Assembly: GCA_002344895.1 (NCBI GenBank)
Contig: DDUR01000059.1
Location: forward strand, 1 to 8,936
Length of the DNA stretch: 8,936 bases
Direction: 5' to 3'
From: Ignavibacteria bacterium UBA2333
Lineage (GTDB): Bacteria > Bacteroidota > Ignavibacteria > Kapaibacteriales > Kapaibacteriaceae
Positions 1 through 6,104 of the stretch are shown here, in pieces. Position numbers and translations under genes: made by a program. The stretch's first letter is position 1. Each line of letters begins with the position of its first letter. Below the pieces are notes generated by a model. The model did not search any database, was not told the DNA's origin, and was given only the letters and a program-made list of their open reading frames with translations.

Positions 1-116
1 GTAACCCAGCGTCACCCCGCGTCACCCAGCGTTGGCCAGCGTCACCCAGCGTCGGCCAGCGTCACCCAGCGTCACCCAGCGTCACCCAGCGTCACCCAGC
101 GTCGGCCAGCGTCACC
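1..116. repeat. 10-bp tandem repeat array
   Basis: Nearly twelve head-to-tail 10-bp units run from the left edge to 116. Two unit types alternate irregularly: GTCACCCAGC (with variants GTAACCCAGC and GTCACCCCGC at units 1 and 2) and GTCGGCCAGC (with GTTGGCCAGC at unit 4). Units 4, 6 and 11 are the GGCC type, units 7-10 are four identical GTCACCCAGC copies, and the array ends in a partial GTCACC. It may continue beyond the left edge. The last partial unit contains the TGA stop (112-114, minus strand) of the adaptor gene, so the array starts exactly where that gene ends. No intrinsic terminator is visible between the adaptor gene and the array. The function is unknown. Confidence 0.95.
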
Positions 117-1233
117 AAAATCCCTTTGTTACACCAACAACACGTCCGACAAGTGTGTCGGCATCGGAGAGTATGGTGAGGTTGCCGATTCTCCGGGAGA
201 CGGTGACAGGGGTGTGGACGTAGGTTGTTGGATTGATGCGTATTCGAATGAACGATGTTGTGCCGCGTGTGATGATGGCGTCAGTTGGGACGATAACAGC
301 GGGGTGGGCTGGACCGTTGATGTTGGCAATGATGCGGATGCCGGGCAGGGCCCAAGATGTTGATGGTGAAGTGTGAAGGTTTCCGTAAACACGGACGCTA
401 CCGTCGTTGGCGGCTGAGGGGACAATACGATCAATGACGCCCATAAGGGTTTTTGTGGAATCCGTTGTGAGTTGCACGGTGAACGGTGCACCAATGGTTG
501 CCATGTCGATGTCGCGCTGGAAGACGGTGAAGGTGGCAAAGAGGCCGCTGCGGGAGACGACAATGGCAATGGTGTCCTGGGGGCTGACCCATACACCTCG
601 TGTTGTGGGGATGCTCGTGACCCATCCTTCAAGTGGTGATAGGACTCGAGCGGATGTTGTGATGGTTGCCGACGTGAGTGTTTGAGGTGATATACCTGCA
701 AGCTGAAGTTGTTCTTCACGACTGCGGAGTTGTGCCGTTATGGTTGCCAGTTCAGCTTCAGCAGTCTCGTACGAACGTCCTACACCAGCATCACGCGAGC
801 GTAATGTGGTCTGTCGTGTGAGTTCAGCCTCAGCCGCCGTTTTACGAGCACGGAGAACAAGGAGTGATTCTTGTAAGGTGGCGATGTCGGGGTTGTTAAC
901 AACGGCAAGTAATTCGCCCTTGCGGACGTAGGATCCGGGACGGACGTTGATCTGTTGTAGCCGTCCACCGAGTACAGGTGCAACGGCAGCCCTGTCCATC
1001 GCGTCGACGTCAAGAGTGCCGTACACAGTAACGGTAGGGGAGACGGTGTCGGTGATGATGGTGACGTCACGGAGGTCAAGCCGACGCCGGCGTGCATCGT
1101 CAACAACGATGGTGTCGGATGTTGTTGATGGTGGTGTTGCCGATGTGTCAGCTGTCTCTGTATCAGCACCGGAACATCCGGTGAGCAGGGCGATCACGAC
1201 AACAATGGCTGTGAAAGTTAGGGTCGTTTTCAT
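112..1233 (-). CDS. RND efflux periplasmic adaptor subunit (membrane fusion lipoprotein, CzcB/CusB-like)
   Basis: This 373-aa protein is the periplasmic adaptor that would link the RND pump to its outer-membrane channel. A short hydrophobic signal ends in the lipobox LTGC, so Cys20 is the likely lipidated residue. A Ser/Thr/Asp-rich stretch (about 21-45) follows. The lipoyl-like half motif at about 83-112 (APVLGGRLQQINVRPGSYV) shows the Gly-rich and PG.V.KG pattern of HlyD-type adaptors. A helical hairpin rich in Ala, Glu, Arg and Leu spans about 117-180. The second lipoyl half (SPLEGWVTSIPTTRGVWV) lies at about 199-216, and beta-barrel and membrane-proximal segments fill the rest. The start ATG overlaps the pump's stop as ATGA, with no Shine-Dalgarno site, which suggests translational coupling. 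The C-terminus stops right after TKG, shorter than I expect for the family. I see no Met-rich metal-binding N-terminus like that of CusB. Adaptor family is confident; the exact substrate is inferred from the pump. Confidence 0.93.
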   Translation of the reverse strand: MKTTLTFTAIVVVIALLTGCSGADTETADTSATPPSTTSDTIVVDDARRRRLDLRDVTIITDTVSPTVTVYGTLDVDAMDRAAVAPVLGGRLQQINVRPGSYVRKGELLAVVNNPDIATLQESLLVLRARKTAAEAELTRQTTLRSRDAGVGRSYETAEAELATITAQLRSREEQLQLAGISPQTLTSATITTSARVLSPLEGWVTSIPTTRGVWVSPQDTIAIVVSRSGLFATFTVFQRDIDMATIGAPFTVQLTTDSTKTLMGVIDRIVPSAANDGSVRVYGNLHTSPSTSWALPGIRIIANINGPAHPAVIVPTDAIITRGTTSFIRIRINPTTYVHTPVTVSRRIGNLTILSDADTLVGRVVGVTKGFW

Positions 1234-4200
1234 GGTTGTGTTAGCGTGCGGAGTTCGGTGATGGAGTGAGCCAAGCGGACACGTGTATCGATGATAAACA
1301 GTCGTGTGCTGTGAAGGCCTTCAAGTGCTGCGGCAACGTCGGCCCATGATACGTCGCCACTGGACCATGCAAGAGTTGCGAGGTTGACAGATTCTTCGGC
1401 ATGAGGCAGGACGCTGTCTTGTAGTGACCGAAGCATCGTGATGTATGCGGTAATGCGTTGCCGTGCGGCAAGCTGCCGACGGTCCATACAGCGCAGTGTG
1501 CGTTGCTGCTCTTCACTGACCATCATTGTTCGCACATCAATCGCTTCGAGCTGTGCCGAGATATGTCGTTGCCACAACGGTACACTGATTCCGAACGTCA
1601 CACCACGGAAGCGATCACTTCGATCGTACGTTGTGGTTACACCGGAGATGGTTTGATCACCCGATAATGACTGGTCAAACACTCCAACGATGATGTCGGG
1701 AAGTCTGTTTTGTGTTACGACATGGCGTTGTGCACGAATACTCGATAGTGCCGTTGTAGCTGCATCGGCATAGGCCAATGACAGTGTTGATGAGCCTTCG
1801 ATTGTCGTTGAGAGTTCTTCGAGTTCACGAGGACCTGTGATAAAGCTCGCCTCGTCAACATCAAGCAGAGTACGAAGTGCAAACTCCGTTTCGAGAATGT
1901 TGTTCTGTATTTCGGAACGCCGATATGCGAGAAGGTTTGTTGTGCGCTCCACCTGCAAGACGTCAAGTCGCCGAAGAGCACCGGCCTGTTGTTGTGCCTG
2001 AAGTGTAGTGGTGAGTCGTTGTGCGATCACAAGCAAGGAGTCGATTTCTTCCTGCTGCCTCTGAAAGCCAATCAGGGTAATCCACAACGAATCGTAGACG
2101 GCACGAATGCGCCGTTGTTCAAGTCGAAGTTGTGACGCTGCCGCGTCAGTCTCCGCATCAATTGCATCTACACCAGCTGCCAGTCGAGTGGGAAACGGAA
2201 AGGTTTGTTCAACAGTGATGTTGAGGTCGTTAACAGCGGTGTTGTACTGACCGTACATAGCTCGGAGCACCGTTGGCCCGAGGTCGACGGCTGACAGACG
2301 ACTTGCAGTCAACTCGCTCACTCGAGCACGAGCACGACGAACAGAAATGTCAACACTATCAAGTCGTTCATGCGCACGACGTCGGTCGTACTCCGGTGCT
2401 GCAGCAAGGTCGTTTGATGGTAAGAGCATCGATGACACAAGTACCATCAGGAAGATTGCAGCGGTTGCTGATGGTGTTGTGCCGGATGATGATGTTGATG
2501 ATGATGTTGTTGATGATGATCGGCGTTCACGTCGTTTCCAGAGGAAGACGTAAAGGATCGGCAGGACAACCAGCGTGAGTAATGTCGATGTTACAAGTCC
2601 ACCAATCACCACCGTAGCCAGTGGCCGTTGTACTTCCGCACCATCACCCGTGCTGATGGCCATGGGCAAAAATCCCAGTGAGGCAACAAGAGCTGTCATT
2701 ACGACGGGACGGAGGCGAGTTGACGTGCCTTCAATGACGATACGGTAGATCGACGTTCGACCGGCTTGACGTAAGGAGGCAAAGGATCGTAAGAGGACAA
2801 TGCCGTTGAGGACAGCAACACCAAACAAGGCAATAAAGCCGATACCTGCCGATATCGAGAACGGCATGTTTCGTGACCACAGAGCAGCTACGCCGCCAAT
2901 CGATGCAAGTGGAACAGCTGTGAAGATCAGGGCCGCCGTGCCGACGTCATGAAACGTCCAGAGTAGAAGAAGAAAGATGAGCAGTAACGACAAGGGAACA
3001 ACGAGTTCAAGTCGAGCCAGTGCACGAGAGAGGTTCTCAAACTGTCCGCCATATTGTAACGATGTACCCGGCGGTATTACACCCTCGGCAGCAATCCGTG
3101 TCTGAACATCTTGTACAACACTTTGTACGTCCCGACCTCGGATGTTAAAACCAACAGCAATACGTCGTCGTGTACCCTCACGTTGGATCTGATTGGGCCC
3201 CTCAATCTCTCGCACGTCGGCAAGTTCTTGAAGAGGCACAATTCCCTTCGCTGTTGGAATTGGCAACAAGCGTACATCATCAAGTCCACGACGTTCCGTA
3301 CTGTCGAGTCGGACCACGACGTCAATACGCTGATCATTAGCAAACATCCATCCAACCGTAGTGCCGGCGAAGGCAGCAGAAACGGTTCGGTCAACGTCAT
3401 CAACGGTTGCTGAGAAGGCAGCGAGCGCTGGACGTAGTGTGCGGATGGATATCTGTGGTAGACCTTCGACGGGTTCAACCCAGACATCGGTTGCTCCAGG
3501 AACGTCGGCAGCGATACGACCAACCTCGCTGGCAATCTGTTGAAGGGTTGTCATGTCATCACCAAAAATCTTTATCACAACATCCTGACGTGCGCCTGTG
3601 AGCAGCTCATTAAATCGCATTTGAATCGGCTGCTGAAATCCAAACTCAACACCGGGTAACTGTTGGGAGAGTTCTCGTTCCATAGCGCTGGCAAGGGCCA
3701 CACGATCAAACGCTGTTTGCCACTCGTCCTTCGGTTTGAGCACAACGATGAGATCACCCACTTCGATTGGCATAGGATCAAGCGGAATCTCACTCGTGCC
3801 AATCTTCCCCACAACACGTTCTACTTCTGGAAACTTCGTTGTGAGAATGCGAGATGCTTCCATGGCAACATCAACCGTTGCCGATAACGATGTGCCTGTT
3901 GGAAGACGGGTCTCAACGGCAAAGTCACCTTCGTCGAGTTGTGGTATAAACTCTGCACCAAGACGGGTGAAGAGGAATACTGCCACACCAAGGGCGAGTA
4001 CAGACATTACGACTACGATAGCTGGTTTGCGAAGGGCGACGTTCCGTGCAGGTACGTAGGCACGACGTATGAGATCAACAAACTTTTCTGCAAACGACCA
4101 GGTTGAGTGCGACCGACGCAGAAAGATTGATGCCATCATGGGCACATATGTTGTACTCAGAACAAAGGCACCGATGATGGCGAAGATGACGGTCTGTGCC

Positions 4201-5609
4201 ATCGGTGCGAACATCTTGCCTTCAATTCCTTCAAGGGCGAGGATGGGTAGATAGACAATGAGGATTACCACTTCGCCAAAAGCCGCACTCCTCCGTATGT
4301 CTGTTGCCGCAAAGCGTATATCGTCCTTCGTTGCCTGCCGTTTCCCATGGAGTGCATGTAACACGTGTTCTACAACAATCACTGCGCCATCAACGATGAG
4401 ACCGAAGTCGATGGCACCGAGTGACATGAGGTTGCCGGAAACACCAAAGAGATCCATACAACCGATGGCAATCAGCATCGAGAGGGGAATAACACTTGCT
4501 ACAATGATTCCTGCTCGCATGTTGCCGAGCATAAGAACAAGAACACCGATGACTATCAGTGCACCTTCAACAAGATTCCGTGTTACCGTCGAAATCGCCC
4601 GATCAACAAGGTCCGTCCTGTCAAGAAAGGGTTCAATGCTAACACCGGCTGGAAGAGACCGTGAGATCTCTGTCATACGTTCTTTTACGGCATGAATCAC
4701 GGCCGAAGAGTTTGCACCCTTCATCATAAGAACGATTCCACCTGCTGTCTCACCAACGTCATCAACCGTGAGAGCACCATACCGAATTGCAGAGCCATTC
4801 CGCACGTCGGCTATGTCGGCAATGGTAATAACTGCGCCATCCGATGTTGTATCAACAGCTACGGCACGTACATCATCAAGCGACTCAAAAGCACCCTCTG
4901 TTCGCACATAGGCAAGGTTCCGTCCACGTTCGATATAAGCTCCACCGCCATTGCGTGAGTTACGATCCACTGCCGTTGCAATGTCGGCAATGGTGATACC
5001 GCGTGTTGCAAGCACATCAACACGTACCGCGATTTCTGTTTGACGTACATAACCACCAAAACTCGAAACGTCTGCAACACCGGGAACACCGAGTACACCT
5101 CGACGAACGATCCGATCCTGAATCGTTCGTAATTCCATGTTGTCGTAAACATGTTTATGGGCTTCGTCAACACGCAGGACATACTGAAAGATCTCGCCGA
5201 GGCCCGTTGTAATCGGAGCCATCATCGGCACACCGATCGTTGTGGGAATTGACTCGGCAACATCGGCCAGTCGCTGATCAATTTGACTGCGTGCCCGGTG
5301 AATGTCAACACCGTCGCGGAAGACAATTGTCACAACGGACAACCCAAAACGTGAGATCGACCGAAGTTCAACGATGTCGGGCACGGTTGCGACGGCCAGT
5401 TCAACGGGTACCGTCACGTACCGTTCTACTTCTTGCGGAGCAAGTGATGGAGAGGTGGTAACAACCTGAACCTGGTTGTTGGTGATATCTGGGACTGCGT
5501 CAACGGGCAGTCGCAGCAACGCAAAGGTGCCCCAGATAATGATGGCCAATGTGCCAATACCGACCATCAATGGATGTCGGATCGAGGCTGAAATAATACG
5601 GTCGTACAT
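1230..5609 (-). CDS. Heavy-metal efflux RND pump (CzcA/CusA family) fused to a TolC/CzcC-like outer-membrane factor
   Basis: At 1459 aa this is about 400 aa longer than a usual CzcA/CusA pump. Residues 1-1028 form a complete HME-RND transporter. The N-terminus has the typical pattern with PVDAVPDITNNQVQV at 35-49. The TM4 motif DFGLIVDGAVIVVE carries D401, D407 and E414, the expected proton-relay positions, and the second membrane half is at about 870-1023. A basic tail (KRRERR) and a Ser/Thr linker (1031-1048) lead to a hydrophobic stretch (about 1049-1063) ending in LAAAP, which resembles a signal peptide with a peptidase site. Residues 1072-1459 are a two-repeat, helix-rich outer-membrane factor, with the beta-strand signature FRGVTFGISVPLW near 1334-1346. 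The reading frame is continuous through the junction. AAAGGG (5615-5620, minus strand) is a Shine-Dalgarno site 5 nt before the ATG. The protein would form a proton-driven trimeric exporter with the adaptor encoded downstream. The DFG..VDG motif is the divalent-metal type rather than the CusA type. Confidence 0.95.
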   Translation of the reverse strand: MYDRIISASIRHPLMVGIGTLAIIIWGTFALLRLPVDAVPDITNNQVQVVTTSPSLAPQEVERYVTVPVELAVATVPDIVELRSISRFGLSVVTIVFRDGVDIHRARSQIDQRLADVAESIPTTIGVPMMAPITTGLGEIFQYVLRVDEAHKHVYDNMELRTIQDRIVRRGVLGVPGVADVSSFGGYVRQTEIAVRVDVLATRGITIADIATAVDRNSRNGGGAYIERGRNLAYVRTEGAFESLDDVRAVAVDTTSDGAVITIADIADVRNGSAIRYGALTVDDVGETAGGIVLMMKGANSSAVIHAVKERMTEISRSLPAGVSIEPFLDRTDLVDRAISTVTRNLVEGALIVIGVLVLMLGNMRAGIIVASVIPLSMLIAIGCMDLFGVSGNLMSLGAIDFGLIVDGAVIVVEHVLHALHGKRQATKDDIRFAATDIRRSAAFGEVVILIVYLPILALEGIEGKMFAPMAQTVIFAIIGAFVLSTTYVPMMASIFLRRSHSTWSFAEKFVDLIRRAYVPARNVALRKPAIVVVMSVLALGVAVFLFTRLGAEFIPQLDEGDFAVETRLPTGTSLSATVDVAMEASRILTTKFPEVERVVGKIGTSEIPLDPMPIEVGDLIVVLKPKDEWQTAFDRVALASAMERELSQQLPGVEFGFQQPIQMRFNELLTGARQDVVIKIFGDDMTTLQQIASEVGRIAADVPGATDVWVEPVEGLPQISIRTLRPALAAFSATVDDVDRTVSAAFAGTTVGWMFANDQRIDVVVRLDSTERRGLDDVRLLPIPTAKGIVPLQELADVREIEGPNQIQREGTRRRIAVGFNIRGRDVQSVVQDVQTRIAAEGVIPPGTSLQYGGQFENLSRALARLELVVPLSLLLIFLLLLWTFHDVGTAALIFTAVPLASIGGVAALWSRNMPFSISAGIGFIALFGVAVLNGIVLLRSFASLRQAGRTSIYRIVIEGTSTRLRPVVMTALVASLGFLPMAISTGDGAEVQRPLATVVIGGLVTSTLLTLVVLPILYVFLWKRRERRSSSTTSSSTSSSGTTPSATAAIFLMVLVSSMLLPSNDLAAAPEYDRRRAHERLDSVDISVRRARARVSELTASRLSAVDLGPTVLRAMYGQYNTAVNDLNITVEQTFPFPTRLAAGVDAIDAETDAAASQLRLEQRRIRAVYDSLWITLIGFQRQQEEIDSLLVIAQRLTTTLQAQQQAGALRRLDVLQVERTTNLLAYRRSEIQNNILETEFALRTLLDVDEASFITGPRELEELSTTIEGSSTLSLAYADAATTALSSIRAQRHVVTQNRLPDIIVGVFDQSLSGDQTISGVTTTYDRSDRFRGVTFGISVPLWQRHISAQLEAIDVRTMMVSEEQQRTLRCMDRRQLAARQRITAYITMLRSLQDSVLPHAEESVNLATLAWSSGDVSWADVAAALEGLHSTRLFIIDTRVRLAHSITELRTLTQP
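2394..2468 (-). other. Internal signal-peptide-like segment at the pump-channel junction
   Basis: Residues about 1048-1072 of the fusion hold a hydrophobic run (AAIFLMVLVSSMLL) followed by a polar turn and LAAAP, the layout of an h-region plus a signal peptidase I site. It follows KRRERR, which should lie in the cytoplasm after the pump's last membrane helix, so the segment would carry the channel domain into the periplasm. Whether it is cleaved is inference. The internal ATG at 2447 has no Shine-Dalgarno site, so I do not propose a separate start there. Confidence 0.6.
2485..2520 (-). repeat. Trinucleotide microsatellite encoding a Ser/Thr linker
   Basis: Twelve consecutive trinucleotides are GAT or GTT on the plus strand, in the order 3 GAT, GTT, 3 GAT, 2 GTT, 3 GAT. 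Read on the minus strand they are nearly all TCA and ACA codons, giving the linker SSSTTSSSTSSS at residues 1031-1042 of the fusion. Gain or loss of a unit would keep the frame, so linker length could vary between strains. Confidence 0.9.
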
Positions 5610-5614
5610 GACGA

Positions 5615-5629
5615 CCCTTTCGCCAAAGG
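5615..5629 (-). promoter_or_regulatory. Ribosome binding site of the pump gene inside a small hairpin
   Basis: On the minus strand AAAGGG lies 5 nt before the pump's ATG. CCTTT (5625-5629) can pair with AAAGG (5616-5620) across a 4-nt loop, which would cover this Shine-Dalgarno site. The stem is only 5 bp, so real sequestration is uncertain. The site itself supports the start at 5609. Confidence 0.5.
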
Positions 5630-5636
5630 TGAACGT

Positions 5637-5689
5637 ACTGTCTGGTAAGGTAGACGGTAGGCCGTACCGTCAACGGCAGGTCAGACAGT
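5637..5689 (-). promoter_or_regulatory. Nested inverted repeat in the gap before the pump gene
   Basis: An outer perfect 8-bp pair, ACTGTCTG (5637-5644) and CAGACAGT (5682-5689), encloses an inner perfect 7-bp pair, GACGGTA (5653-5659) and TACCGTC (5665-5671), with a 5-nt loop. Internal loops of 8 and 10 nt separate the stems. In the minus-strand transcript the outer stem begins within the last codons and stop of the upstream small gene and ends 27 nt before the pump's start codon. There is no U-tract, so it is not a classical terminator. It may be a processing, stability or translation-control element of the polycistronic mRNA; that role is inference. Confidence 0.55.
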
Positions 5690-6064
5690 CCTTTTGCGAG
5701 GGGGATGGAACACAGCGCCCGTAAAACCAAGGGCGGGGCAGCGTTCCTGAGCTGTAATGTGGATAACCGCGTAACTACAAGGAATTGCAGGAACTTCTAC
5801 GGCACGAGAAGTAACATATGGTGGTGCTGACGTCACAAGGGTGCCGCCAAGTATCGGTAAATCATTGTGTTCAGCGTCTGGCTGGTTCGAAGCTAGATGC
5901 TCCCATACAAACGCCAGGACGTTACCACTATCACCATGGTCTACCACATGGTGTACGTAATGTTGCGCTAGTCCGGCGAATCGCTGTAATTCTCTCACGT
6001 CACTTCGAGGTATCATTGAAGTGACCGTCATGGAGAGAAGAATCACGATTGCCAGTAATCGCAT
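5681..6064 (-). CDS. Small secreted His-containing protein of unknown function heading the metal efflux operon
   Basis: I do not recognise a named family. From the ATG at 6062-6064 the product is 127 aa. An N-terminal hydrophobic stretch (MRLLAIVILLSMTVTSM) looks like a signal peptide or membrane anchor. The mature part has eight histidines, clustered at 35, 38, 39 and 43 (HYVHHVVDH), with others at 56, 66, 102 and 120, plus Cys96 and Cys109. It ends FHPPRKRTV. The gene lies 71 nt upstream of the pump gene on the same strand. From memory, small proteins with an acidic/His middle part and a C-terminal PPK/PPR motif occur beside HME-RND genes in the FCB group, but I cannot confirm homology here. 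A periplasmic metal-binding or sensing role is inference. A longer form from 6208 would lack a usable N-terminal signal and would overlap the divergent gene. No Shine-Dalgarno site is evident. A plus-strand frame in the same region lacks comparable features. Confidence 0.68.
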   Translation of the reverse strand: MRLLAIVILLSMTVTSMIPRSDVRELQRFAGLAQHYVHHVVDHGDSGNVLAFVWEHLASNQPDAEHNDLPILGGTLVTSAPPYVTSRAVEVPAIPCSYAVIHITAQERCPALGFTGAVFHPPRKRTV

Positions 6065-6104
6065 ACCGCAAATTACGGAGAACTGTGTAGTTTTGCACCC
6101 GACT

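Noticed and set aside
1..116. CRISPR array
   Set aside because: Units are contiguous 10-bp repeats with no unique spacers and no cas genes nearby.
32..223. Plus-strand open frame over the 10-bp array encoding a 10-residue peptide repeat
   Set aside because: A 10-bp unit without stops is bound to give a repeating open frame. The rest lies antisense to the adaptor gene, and no ribosome binding site or family features support it.
129..1169. Long alternative minus-strand frames inside the adaptor gene (up to 196 aa)
   Set aside because: Their products are His/Pro/Ser-rich with no domain pattern and lie fully inside a well-supported adaptor gene. They are frame shadows.
2396..2450. Separate gene start for the channel domain at the internal ATG at 2447
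   Set aside because: There is no Shine-Dalgarno site before it and the frame is continuous with the pump. It would also start inside the hydrophobic segment with no basic N-region.
5932..5953. Inverted repeat CACCATG...CATGGTG as an operator
   Set aside because: It lies within the small protein gene over the codons of its His-rich stretch and is probably a by-product of repeated similar codons.
5818..6024. 68-aa plus-strand frame opposite the small secreted protein gene
   Set aside because: It has no signal, domain or ribosome binding site. The minus-strand frame has a signal-like N-terminus and operon context.
6088..6095. TAGTTTTG as a Bacteroidota-type -7 promoter element (TAnnTTTG)
   Set aside because: It matches the consensus but no -33 element lies at the right distance, and the start codon would follow within about 10 nt. 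A single 8-nt match is too weak to call.
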